In this document: positions 37,266 through 45,431 of the stretch, one piece after another
How positions within the stretch are numbered: position 1 is the stretch's first letter
Layout: each line of letters opens with the position of its first letter
Assembly: GCA_910583845.1 (NCBI GenBank)
Contig: CAJUAB010000006.1
Location: 1-64,000, forward strand
DNA length: 64,000 nt
DNA from: an uncultured Acetatifactor sp.
GTDB lineage: Bacteria; Bacillota; Clostridia; Lachnospirales; Lachnospiraceae
Reading direction: 5' to 3'
Position numbers and translations under genes: made by a program
The notes under the pieces: generated by a model
Databases searched by the model: none
What the model saw: the letters and a program-made list of their open reading frames with translations, nothing else
Told to the model about the DNA's origin: nothing

Positions 37266-38066
37266 TTATGTTCCGTCGGGGGAGAACAGATCCGTCCCCT
37301 CCGCCAGCCGGTTTGCCACTATGGGGCGGCTGGCCCAATGACTTTCCGAATCCAGTATGGTATTCAGGAAGGAAGCGCGGACGAATTTCAGGCGGTCTGT
37401 GACATAATCCCCATCCTCCACCTTGATATAGATGCCCTCCATGGTTCCGGACAGATCGGTCTGGCGGAGGGCTGTCTCCGGGTTCACACCGCTTTTCTGG
37501 CACTGTGAAAAAAAGTGTTTTTCCGCGGCTTCGGAGATAAAGAGGCTGGGGCCGATCAGCGCCGCGATGGCCTCCGGACCGGAATAGTACCCCTCCTCCA
37601 GAACCCGGACGGAGTGTACAAAAGGAACCTCCCGCAGGAATTCCCGGCGCTTTTTGGTGGAGAAGAACTTTTTCTCTTTCTTGTCAAAAATATCAAACTC
37701 CATGAAGTAATGGGGCAGGCAGTCATAAAATACCGTGTGCTTGGCATAAAGCCATTCTCCGTACATCACATATCGGTCGCCCAGAAGACGGCGCAGTCTC
37801 TCCTCAAAACAGCCGGCCCACAGCTTGAACAGGTCGAACTGTTTTTCGCCGTACCCTCCGTTTAAAAAGTGTCCCCGGCTCTGCAGAAACATTTTACCAT
37901 TGCTGTCGAAGCTGATGCCGCAGTTGGCCCCGTCCACTTTTTCCTCCAGAACCAGGAACTTTCCCTGGATTTCGCGGAAAGCGACATTTTTTAAATCCTC
38001 GTCCCCGGACTGCTTCCTGGAACCTTCCAGATGACGGGTGCGGGGATATTTATAAATCTGTTCCAT
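37266..38066 (-). CDS. RNA ligase (Rnl2-like nucleotidyltransferase)
   Basis: 266 aa. Covalent nucleotidyltransferase motifs in order: motif I EEKVDGANCG with predicted AMP-accepting Lys43, motif III-like MYGEWLYAKHTVFYD, motif IV MEGIYIKVEDG and motif V DRLKFVRASF. No extra C-terminal domain, so it is a compact ligase. It is the first gene of the minus-strand unit, and the HD-Pnk-like gene follows. Such a pair can convert 2',3'-cyclic phosphate/5'-OH breaks into joined RNA. DNA ligase activity cannot be excluded from sequence alone. Confidence 0.85.
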   Translation of the reverse strand: MEQIYKYPRTRHLEGSRKQSGDEDLKNVAFREIQGKFLVLEEKVDGANCGISFDSNGKMFLQSRGHFLNGGYGEKQFDLFKLWAGCFEERLRRLLGDRYVMYGEWLYAKHTVFYDCLPHYFMEFDIFDKKEKKFFSTKKRREFLREVPFVHSVRVLEEGYYSGPEAIAALIGPSLFISEAAEKHFFSQCQKSGVNPETALRQTDLSGTMEGIYIKVEDGDYVTDRLKFVRASFLNTILDSESHWASRPIVANRLAEGTDLFSPDGT

Positions 38067-38181
38067 ATATTTTCATCCTTTCTTACTGTTACAACGTGAT
38101 TGAAAAGCATTCCTGCCATCTACGCGTCTGACAGAACGCATTTTTTATACTGCTTGACTGTAAAAATTTCCGAGTAATCCG

Positions 38182-38245
38182 ACTACATAACGCCAGCCAT
38201 ACACGTTTAACCTGTGCAGTACGGTAAATTCTGGCGTTATGTAGT
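38182..38245. repeat. 64-nt element with perfect 15-bp inverted ends
   Basis: ACTACATAACGCCAG (38182-38196) and its exact inverse (38231-38245) flank 34 bases that contain a second small dyad (TTTAACC/GGTAAA). It lies 115-180 bp upstream of the RNA ligase start, ahead of a minus-strand -10 like TATAAA. It could be an operator, a hairpin RNA or the remnant of a small mobile element. Confidence 0.8.
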
Positions 38246-38357
38246 ATAACATACTCTGAAACGGGGGATTGTTGAAAGTGTACTATGACTGGCACAGATC
38301 AGGCTTCTGGAGGCATTCGCCTCTTGGGCAGCGCGTTTTCCGGAGTTCTCCGGCAAC

Positions 38358-38626
38358 AAAAAATGCTGTGAAGAAAACTTTCACAGCATGCCAAAAAAGA
38401 CAGTCCGGCGGCGCTTACTCCGCCTGTGGCTGTTCTGGAATCCGGAAGGGAAATCCGAACGGATCAAAAAGTCCCATGCTGCTACAAAGATATCCAACCC
38501 AACAGAAGCACTAAAACAGCAGACACTGTGGCCTGTTACTGGCAGTGTCTGTGCTCCTGATCTGTTTGTCTGTCGGATACGTATTACATGGGGTCCTCCA
38601 ATCTGAAACCAAAACAATGTGTATAT
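38358..38626 (-). ncRNA. Candidate small RNA, minus strand
   Basis: A consensus promoter upstream and two tandem intrinsic terminators define a 230-270-nt transcript without a supported reading frame. Terminator 1 (38393-38432) has GGCGG/CCGCC then TTTTTT; terminator 2 (38358-38389) has ATGCTGTGAA/TTCACAGCAT then TTTTTT, both read on the minus strand. Internal structure includes a perfect 9-bp hairpin (38520-38528 with 38543-38551). The only good ribosome box (GGAGG) leads to ATG directly followed by TAA. Identity unknown. Confidence 0.5.
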
Positions 38627-38631
38627 TTTTA

Positions 38632-38660
38632 AATTTAGCATCAGGTCAGGGTTTTGTCAA
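38632..38660 (-). promoter_or_regulatory. Promoter of the candidate small RNA
   Basis: On the minus strand: -35 TTGACA (38660-38655), 17 bp, -10 TAAATT (38637-38632). Confidence 0.65.
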
Positions 38661-38709
38661 GGGCATTTGGCACGGAATCATGGCCGCTGTACAAAAATCA
38701 TAAAAAGAC

Positions 38710-38738
38710 TTGTAAACTTCCAGAATATTTAGTAAAAT
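38710..38738 (+). promoter_or_regulatory. Promoter of the EF-G-like gene
   Basis: TTGTAA (38710-38715), 17 bp, TAAAAT (38733-38738). Confidence 0.7.
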
Positions 38739-38815
38739 ACCCTTATGGGTGTCAGAATGTGCAAAAACAGTCTCTGGCAGAATACCCAAATCAGACCTTA
38801 ATTGGAGGAAAGCAT

Positions 38816-40909
38816 ATGAATGTTTACACAACTGACAAGATCCGCAATGTATGTCTATTAGGTCATGGCGGCAGCGGTAAGACCAGCCTGGTGGAGGCTA
38901 TGGCTTATCTGTCCGGCATCACTTCCAGAATGGGTAAAGTAACCGACGGCAACACCGTCAGCGATTATGGCAAAGAAGAGCAGAAGAGACAGTTTTCCAT
39001 CAGTACGTCCGTCATTCCCATCGAGTGGGAAGGGCATAAGATCAATATTCTGGACACGCCGGGGTATTTTGACTTCGTGGGCGAAGTGGAGGAGGCCCTG
39101 AGTGCGGCGGGCGCCGCCATCATTGTGGTGAACGGCAAGGCCGGCATAGAGGTGGGGACGCTGAAGGCGTGGGAGATGTGCGAGAAATATAAGCTGCCCA
39201 GGTTTATCTATGTGTCCAACATGGATGTGGACAACGCCTCTTTCCGCCAGGTGGTGGAGGATATGACCAATCTCTTCGGCAAAAAGCTGGCACCCTTTAA
39301 TCTGCCCATCCGTGAGAACGAGAAGTTTGTGGGCTATGTGAACGTGATCACCGAGTCCGGCAACCGCTGGCAGGGCAAGGAAGTGGTTCCCTGCGAGGTT
39401 CCCGAATACAATAAGGCCAATCTGCAGATCTGCCGCGACGCGCTGATGGAGGCGGTGGCGGAGACCAGCGAGGAGATGATGGAGCGCTTCTTCAACGGGG
39501 AGACTTTCTCCGAGGCGGAGATCCGCGCCGCGCTGCGCACCAATGTGTGCGATGGCAGCATCGTGCCCATGACCATGGGTTCCAACACTCTGTGTCAGGG
39601 CGTGTTCACGCTGCTGGACGATATCGTGAAATATATGCCCAGCCCGGAGAACCGGGAAGTGGCCGGCATCAATATGAAGACCAACGAGATTTATCATGCG
39701 GACTATGATTTCTCCAAGGCCAAATCCGCCTATATCTGGAAGACCATCGTAGATCCCTTTATCGGCAAGTACTCTTTGATCAAGGTAAATTCCGGCGTGC
39801 TCAAGACCGATGATCTGATCTACAATGTGGATAAGGATATCGAGGAAAAAATCGGCAAGCTGTACATATTGCAGGGCAACAGGCCCATGGAAGTCAGCGA
39901 GCTCCACGCGGGGGACATCGGTGCCCTGGCCAAGCTGACGGCGGCCCGCACCGGCAACAGCCTGTCCACCAAAAACACCACCATCAAGTTCGGCAAGTGG
40001 GAGATTTCCACACCCTATACCTATATGCGCTACAAGGCCAAAAACAAGGGGGATATCGACAAGATCTCCCAGGCCCTTCAGAAGATTACCCATGAGGACC
40101 TGACCGTGAAAGTGGTCAATGATTCCGAAAACCGCCAGCTCCTTCTGTACGGCATGGGAGACCAGCATCTGGAGATTATCGCCAGCCGTCTGAAAAATGA
40201 GTACAAGGTGGAGATCGAGCTGGATAAGCCCAAGGTGGCTTACCGTGAGACCATCCGCAAGACCTCGGATGTGGAGGCCAAGCACAAGAAGCAGTCCGGC
40301 GGCCACGGCCAGTACGGTCATGTGAAAATGCGTTTCTCCGCGTCCGGCGATCTGGACACTCCCTTTGTGTTCGAGCAGGAGGTGGTGGGAGGCGCCGTGC
40401 CCAAGAACTATTTCCCCGCCGTGGAAAAGGGATTGCAGGAGAGTGTGCTGCGGGGGCCTCTGGCGGCTTATCCCGTGGTGGGCGTGAAAGCCGTGCTGTA
40501 CGACGGTTCCTACCACCCGGTGGACTCCTCCGAGATGGCTTTCAAGATGGCTACCATACAGGCATTCAAGAAAGGCTTCATGGAGGCCGGACCTGTGCTG
40601 CTGGAGCCCATCGCCTCCGTAAAGGTTACGGTGCCCGATTCCTTTACCGGCGATATCATGGGGGATCTGAACAAGAGACGCGGCCGTGTGCTGGGAATGA
40701 ATCCCACGGCGAACGGCAAGCAGATAATCGAGGCGGACGTGCCCATGAGCAATATGTACGGCTATTGCACGGACCTGCGCTCCATGACCGGCGGCCAGGG
40801 CGAATACAGTTATGAATTTGCCCGCTACGAGCAGGCTCCCGGCGATGTGCAGGAGAAGGAAGTAGCGGCCAGAGCGGCCAAGGTGGCGGAGAATAATTCG
40901 GAAGAATAA
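38816..40909 (+). CDS. EF-G-like translational GTPase
   Basis: 697 aa. Domain order as in EF-G: GTPase (LLGHGGSGKTS, DTPGYFDF), domain II, and domains III-V with AYRETI and GGHGQYGHV. Two G motifs differ from true EF-G: the P-loop is GHGGSGKTS rather than AHIDAGKTT, and the NKxD base-recognition motif reads SNMD. This marks it as an EF-G paralogue (FusA2-like) rather than the housekeeping factor, whose gene would sit with rpsL/rpsG. Role unknown: ribosome rescue, recycling or stress are possibilities. TTGGAGGAAAGCAT supports the start at 38816. Confidence 0.88.
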   Translation: MNVYTTDKIRNVCLLGHGGSGKTSLVEAMAYLSGITSRMGKVTDGNTVSDYGKEEQKRQFSISTSVIPIEWEGHKINILDTPGYFDFVGEVEEALSAAGAAIIVVNGKAGIEVGTLKAWEMCEKYKLPRFIYVSNMDVDNASFRQVVEDMTNLFGKKLAPFNLPIRENEKFVGYVNVITESGNRWQGKEVVPCEVPEYNKANLQICRDALMEAVAETSEEMMERFFNGETFSEAEIRAALRTNVCDGSIVPMTMGSNTLCQGVFTLLDDIVKYMPSPENREVAGINMKTNEIYHADYDFSKAKSAYIWKTIVDPFIGKYSLIKVNSGVLKTDDLIYNVDKDIEEKIGKLYILQGNRPMEVSELHAGDIGALAKLTAARTGNSLSTKNTTIKFGKWEISTPYTYMRYKAKNKGDIDKISQALQKITHEDLTVKVVNDSENRQLLLYGMGDQHLEIIASRLKNEYKVEIELDKPKVAYRETIRKTSDVEAKHKKQSGGHGQYGHVKMRFSASGDLDTPFVFEQEVVGGAVPKNYFPAVEKGLQESVLRGPLAAYPVVGVKAVLYDGSYHPVDSSEMAFKMATIQAFKKGFMEAGPVLLEPIASVKVTVPDSFTGDIMGDLNKRRGRVLGMNPTANGKQIIEADVPMSNMYGYCTDLRSMTGGQGEYSYEFARYEQAPGDVQEKEVAARAAKVAENNSEE

Positions 40910-41019
40910 GAGAGAAATCTGGCGGGGCAGCTTTCCGGAAGGGAGGCTGCTCTTTTCGCGGGGAAGCAGCGGTCCTGGCAGCTGCGGGGCCGGCAGCTAC
41001 AGTGCCGGAAATAAAAAAC

Positions 41020-41048
41020 TTGACAGTCCCTTTAAATAGGGCTAAAAT
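41020..41048 (+). promoter_or_regulatory. leuS promoter
   Basis: TTGACA (41020-41025), 17 bp, TAAAAT (41043-41048). Only about 40 bp of leader follow, so there is no T-box here. Confidence 0.85.
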
Positions 41049-41087
41049 GAGCCATAATACGAAAAAACTGGAAGAGGGGTAATATTT

Positions 41088-43622
41088 ATGGCAGTACCGT
41101 ACAACCACCAAGAGGTGGAACAGAAATGGCAGAAGATCTGGGATGACGAGCAGGCGTTCAAGGTCTCTGAGGATTATTCCAAACCCAAATATTACGCGTT
41201 GGTAGAGTTTCCCTATCCTTCGGGGGCGGGACTGCATGTGGGACATCCCAGGCCCTACACGGCACTGGACATCGTGGCCCGCAAACGCCGCATGCAGGGC
41301 TATAATGTACTGTATCCCATGGGCTTTGACGCTTTCGGTCTGCCTACGGAGAACTATGCCATCAAGAACCATATTCATCCCAGGATTGTGACCAGAAACA
41401 ATGTGGCCCGCTTCAAGGAACAGCTCCATGCGCTGGGATATTCCTTTGACTGGGACAGGGAAGTCAACACCACGGATGAGGATTATTATAAATGGACCCA
41501 GTGGATTTTCTTAAAGCTGTTCAAGGCGGGACTGGCCTACAAGTCCGAGATGCCCATCAACTGGTGTACCTCCTGTAAGGTGGGGCTGGCCAACGAGGAA
41601 GTGGTAAACGGCGTCTGCGAGCGCTGCGGCAGTCCTGTGGTACGCAAGGTCAAAAGTCAGTGGATGCTGAAGATCACGGAGTATGCGGATCGGCTGATTC
41701 AGGATCTGGACAGCGTGGACTATGTGGAGCGGGTAAAAGTGTCTCAAAAGAACTGGATCGGCAAGAGCCAGGGCGCGGAGGTGGATTTCTCCATCACCGG
41801 TAAGGAGGATAAGCTGCGCATCTACACCACCAGGCCGGATACGCTTTTCGGTGCCACCTATATGGTGGTTTCCCCGGAACACCCTCTGATTGATAAATAT
41901 AAGGAAGAGATCGGCAATTATGAGGAGCTCTGCGCCTACCGGGAGCAGGCCGCCAAGAAGTCCGATTTTGAGCGCACGGAGCTGGCCAAGGACAAGACCG
42001 GCGTACAGATTCAGGGGCTGACCGCCACCAATCCGGTGAACGGCAAAAAGATCCCCATCTGGATCTCGGATTATGTACTGATGACCTACGGGACCGGCGC
42101 CATTATGGCCGTGCCCGCTCACGATGAGAGAGACTGGGAGTTTGCCAAAAAATTCGGCCTGCCCATCATCGAGGTGGTGGCGGGGAGTCCGGTGTCCGTG
42201 CAGGAGCAGGTCTTTACGGATGTGGCTACCGGCACACTGGTTAATTCCGAGTTTCTGAACGGCCTGTCCGTGGCGGACGCCAAGGAGAGGATCATCGCGT
42301 TTCTGGAGGAGAAGGGCATCGGAACCAGCAAGACCAATTTCAAGCTGCGGGACTGGGTGTTCTCCAGACAGCGTTACTGGGGCGAACCCATTCCCATTGT
42401 GAAATGTGAAAAATGCGGCTATGTGCCCATGGATGAGAGCGAGCTGCCTCTGACGCTGCCGGAGGTGGAATCCTATGAGCCTACCGACAACGGGGAATCT
42501 CCGCTGGCGGCCATGACCGAATGGGTCAATACCACATGTCCCTGCTGCGGCTCCCCGGCCCGGAGGGAGACGGATACCATGCCCCAGTGGGCAGGTTCTT
42601 CCTGGTATTTCCTGCGGTACATTGATCCCCATAACAAGGAGGCGCTGGCCAGCCAGGAGGCCCTGAAATACTGGATGCCTGTGGACTGGTATAACGGCGG
42701 GATGGAGCACACGACACTGCATCTGTTATATTCCCGCTTCTGGCATAAGTTCCTGTATGACCAGGGGGTCGTTCCCTGTCCGGAGCCCTATCAGAAGAGG
42801 ACCAGCCACGGCATGATTCTGGGGCTGAATCCCCACAGCTTTGTCAATCAGACCCAGGAGGAGCAGAAGCGTCTGGTGGAGCAGTACGGCAGCGAAAAAG
42901 CGGCCCGCGCGGCGCTGGTGGAGGAGTTCGGTGAGATGGCGGAGCATCCCATCGTGAAGATGAGCAAGTCCCTGGGCAATGTGGTGAATCCGGATGAGAT
43001 CGTGGAGGAGTACGGCGCGGACACCCTGCGCACCTATGAGATGTTTATCGGCGCTTTCGACATGTCCGCCGCCTGGAGCGAGGACGGGGTGAAGGGCTGC
43101 CGCAGATTCCTGGAGAGAGTCTGGAAATTACAGGATATTCTGGTGGAAGGAGAGGGCTACAGCGCAGATCTGGAAACCAAAATGCATCAGACCATCAAGA
43201 AGGTCAGCGGCGACTATGAGAACCTGAAATACAACACCGCCATCGCGGCCATGATGGCGCTGATCAACGATATGAACAAGAAGGGGGCTGTGACCAGGGG
43301 AGAATACAGGACGCTTCTTACCCTGTTAAATCCTGTGGCACCCCATATCACGGAGGAATTGTGGCAGATCTGCGGCTTTGCGGGAAGGATTTATCAGACC
43401 AGCTGGCCTGAGTATGAGGAGGACAAGACCGTGGAGGCCACGGTGGAGATTGCCATGCAGATAAATGGCAAGATGCGGGGGACTTTCTCCATTCCCCAGG
43501 ATCTGGACAAGGAGCAGGTCATCGCCCAGGCTAAGGAGCTATTGGGAGATAAGCTGACGGGCACGGTTGTCAAGGAGATCTATGTGCCGGGCAGACTGGT
43601 GAATATTGTGGTGAAGCCATGA
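41088..43622 (+). CDS. leuS: Leucyl-tRNA synthetase
   Basis: 844 aa, bacterial type. Class I signature [10 protein letters not shown] (HIGH) near residue 45 and VKMSKSLGN (KMSKS) near residue 620. The CP1 editing domain lies between ([30 protein letters not shown]), and zinc-type Cys clusters are seen ([22 protein letters not shown]). AGAGGGGTAATATTT precedes the ATG. Single-gene unit closed by a strong terminator. Unlike pheS it has no T-box leader. Confidence 0.97.
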   Translation: MAVPYNHQEVEQKWQKIWDDEQAFKVSEDYSKPKYYALVEFPYPSGAGLHVGHPRPYTALDIVARKRRMQGYNVLYPMGFDAFGLPTENYAIKNHIHPRIVTRNNVARFKEQLHALGYSFDWDREVNTTDEDYYKWTQWIFLKLFKAGLAYKSEMPINWCTSCKVGLANEEVVNGVCERCGSPVVRKVKSQWMLKITEYADRLIQDLDSVDYVERVKVSQKNWIGKSQGAEVDFSITGKEDKLRIYTTRPDTLFGATYMVVSPEHPLIDKYKEEIGNYEELCAYREQAAKKSDFERTELAKDKTGVQIQGLTATNPVNGKKIPIWISDYVLMTYGTGAIMAVPAHDERDWEFAKKFGLPIIEVVAGSPVSVQEQVFTDVATGTLVNSEFLNGLSVADAKERIIAFLEEKGIGTSKTNFKLRDWVFSRQRYWGEPIPIVKCEKCGYVPMDESELPLTLPEVESYEPTDNGESPLAAMTEWVNTTCPCCGSPARRETDTMPQWAGSSWYFLRYIDPHNKEALASQEALKYWMPVDWYNGGMEHTTLHLLYSRFWHKFLYDQGVVPCPEPYQKRTSHGMILGLNPHSFVNQTQEEQKRLVEQYGSEKAARAALVEEFGEMAEHPIVKMSKSLGNVVNPDEIVEEYGADTLRTYEMFIGAFDMSAAWSEDGVKGCRRFLERVWKLQDILVEGEGYSADLETKMHQTIKKVSGDYENLKYNTAIAAMMALINDMNKKGAVTRGEYRTLLTLLNPVAPHITEELWQICGFAGRIYQTSWPEYEEDKTVEATVEIAMQINGKMRGTFSIPQDLDKEQVIAQAKELLGDKLTGTVVKEIYVPGRLVNIVVKP

Positions 43623-43645
43623 AAGGCAAATGAAATGGAAAGATG

Positions 43646-43687
43646 AAAGCGGGCCGGATTTCCGTGGAGGAATCCGCCCGCTTTTTG
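43646..43687. terminator. Terminator between leuS and the small minus-strand genes
   Basis: AAGCGGGCCGGATT (43647-43660) pairs with AATCCGCCCGCTT (43671-43683), then TTTTT. Convergent position, can serve both strands. Confidence 0.85.
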
Positions 43688-43695
43688 CCATCCGA

Positions 43696-43983
43696 TTACT
43701 TTTTTTCTTTCGCTTTGCTCATGATCTGATCAATCTGCCGCAGTTCCTCCGGGGTACTGGATTTGCGGATGGCGGCCACGGCGATTTGCAGTTCCCTGGG
43801 AGTGAAGGTCAGTCCCTTCTGCTTGGCCTGTGCCATCATGGGCATCAAAAACTTCATCATCTCTTTCTGAGACTTGCCCTGCCCCTGCTGGTAGAGCTGG
43901 GAGAGGAAGGCCAGTTTCTCCCGGGGGATATCCTGGACGGAGGGGTCCTCCATCCAATTGGGAATATCAGTGGTTGGTTCCAT
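43696..43983 (-). CDS. Small conserved-looking hypothetical protein
   Basis: 95 aa, no signal or membrane segment. Helical, Gln/Lys/Met-rich (FLSQLYQQGQGKSQKEMMKFLMPMMAQ), with a C-terminal PEELRQIDQIMSKAKEKK. CAGGAGGAACAAT precedes the ATG. It lies 108 bp after the 192-aa gene on the same strand, with similar Met/Gln-rich style, suggesting one unit. Family not recognised. Confidence 0.65.
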   Translation of the reverse strand: MEPTTDIPNWMEDPSVQDIPREKLAFLSQLYQQGQGKSQKEMMKFLMPMMAQAKQKGLTFTPRELQIAVAAIRKSSTPEELRQIDQIMSKAKEKK

Positions 43984-44091
43984 ATTGTTCCTCCTGGTTT
44001 CGTTCCGTCTCCGCGCTTTGGCGGAGACTGTTTCTATTTTTTTGACATTTCTGGGCTGGACTGTTGCTGTGCGCAGGCTTAAAAGGGGAAG

Positions 44092-44670
44092 TCATGGACT
44101 GTCGCCCGGCGGTTCATGAGCCGTGGGCTGGGAGTCTGTGGAAGCGGGGGCCTGGGGCTGCATAAAGCTCATCATGGACATAAGCTGTGAGAGGTCGGGC
44201 ATTCCGCCGCCGAACAGCCCTCCAAGCCCCGCCGCCATCATGTCGGGACTTGCGCCGTCAGCGCCCTCTTCGCTCCCGTCGGTACTGCCGGCTGCCTCCC
44301 CGCCGGGGAAGGACATCCCCTCAGGGAACATCTCCTGGAACATTTTAACCGTTTCCATCATTTCCTGATATTGGTTCATGGCCTGGAACATGGAGGCAAA
44401 CTGATTCAGCTGGCTCTGCTCCTTGGGGCTGCAATAGGGGAGGATCTCCTGACAGAGTCTGGCCAGGTCCGGGGGGCCTTCCCGGGAAGCGGGAGAGACG
44501 GTGAGCTGCGGGGAGCGCCGAAACAGCTCCATGGTGTGCTGCAGCTCCAGGAACTTAATATAGATCGCAAGCTGCCGCTGCATAGGGCTGTCCACATATG
44601 AAATCAAAATTTTTAATTTCTGAATCTGATTGTTGGTGAATAGGGCGTCAAAGGCGGTTACTTTATCCAT
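44092..44670 (-). CDS. Hypothetical protein with Met/Gly-rich C-terminus
   Basis: 192 aa. The first ~125 residues are helical (TNNQIQKLKILISYVDSP, QLNQFASMFQAMNQYQEMM); the last ~65 are low-complexity Gly, Pro, Ser and Met (GGLFGGGMPDL, QLMSMMSFMQ). No membrane helix or signal peptide. It resembles small Clostridial proteins of unknown role; I cannot assign a family. GGGGAAGAGGAAACT precedes the ATG. Upstream partner of the 95-aa gene. Confidence 0.65.
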   Translation of the reverse strand: MDKVTAFDALFTNNQIQKLKILISYVDSPMQRQLAIYIKFLELQHTMELFRRSPQLTVSPASREGPPDLARLCQEILPYCSPKEQSQLNQFASMFQAMNQYQEMMETVKMFQEMFPEGMSFPGGEAAGSTDGSEEGADGASPDMMAAGLGGLFGGGMPDLSQLMSMMSFMQPQAPASTDSQPTAHEPPGDSP

Positions 44671-44816
44671 AGTTTCCTCTTCCCCGCATATCTGAAGTCT
44701 GTGTAAATCAAACTCCGGCTGAACCTGCGATATTGCGTTAATCAGTGTTTGGGAGCTGGGCTTGTTTCACGGCAAGCAGGTCCCCCGAAAGGGACCCGCC
44801 TTCTCAAGTTTGCGTC

Positions 44817-45137
44817 TTAGCAGTGATTGCAGCCGCAGCCACTGTTGCAACCGCAGTTGTTATTGCAGCCACAGCCATTGTTGCCGCCGCCGCAGAAGCA
44901 GGACAGCAGCAGAATCCAGATCAGCCACTCGCAGCCGTTATTGCAGTTGTTGTCGCAGCCGCAGCCACAGCCATTGTTGCCAAAGCCGAAGCCATTGCCG
45001 TTTCCACAGAATAATAAGAGCAGGATGATCCAGCAGCAGTTGCCGCCGCCAAACAGGCTGTTGCCGCAGCCACAGCCACAGCTATTATTGCAGCTATTGG
45101 TGGTGCAGCCGCAGTTAGTAGCAGTTAAGTCACTCAT
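44817..45137 (-). CDS. Cys/Asn/Gly-rich small protein
   Basis: 106 aa, of which an extraordinary share are Cys, Gly and Asn, in CGC, CNN and GNG runs. Two short hydrophobic segments (CCWIILLLLFCG and EWLIWILLLSCFCG) interrupt the repeats in a symmetric layout. ACGGAGGCACTATC precedes the ATG and a hairpin follows the stop, so the frame looks real. The composition recalls Cys-rich spore coat or chorion-like structural proteins; metal binding or disulfide cross-linking is plausible but unproven. Confidence 0.7.
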   Translation of the reverse strand: MSDLTATNCGCTTNSCNNSCGCGCGNSLFGGGNCCWIILLLLFCGNGNGFGFGNNGCGCGCDNNCNNGCEWLIWILLLSCFCGGGNNGCGCNNNCGCNSGCGCNHC

Positions 45138-45296
45138 GATAGTGCCTCCGTGTGTTTTTTTATAGTGTATTGTATGCGCATGGGCCTGTCAAAGTTTCAT
45201 GGATCAGTTATTTTGTTTTTTGCGGCTCGCAAACCGGCAGGGCGGTGTCCGAAAAACAATCTGCTCATTCATAATATGGGATACGGAGGAAAACAC

Positions 45297-45324
45297 TTGA
45301 AGTATTTGCGGATTATTGTACAAT
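45297..45324 (+). promoter_or_regulatory. Promoter of the solute-binding lipoprotein gene
   Basis: TTGAAG (45297-45302), 16 bp, TACAAT (45319-45324). Confidence 0.6.
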
Positions 45325-45431
45325 ATAAAAGAATAATCGAAATTGGACAATCATATGCCAATCGGAGAGGAGAATCCGGACATCGGCGGGTATAACAAGG
45401 AATTTTGGTTTGTCCGGGGCGGGGAGAACGG

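Noticed and set aside
38381..38641. 86-codon frame on the minus strand
   Set aside because: Its start codon lies upstream of the predicted transcription start, it lacks a ribosome box and runs through the terminators.
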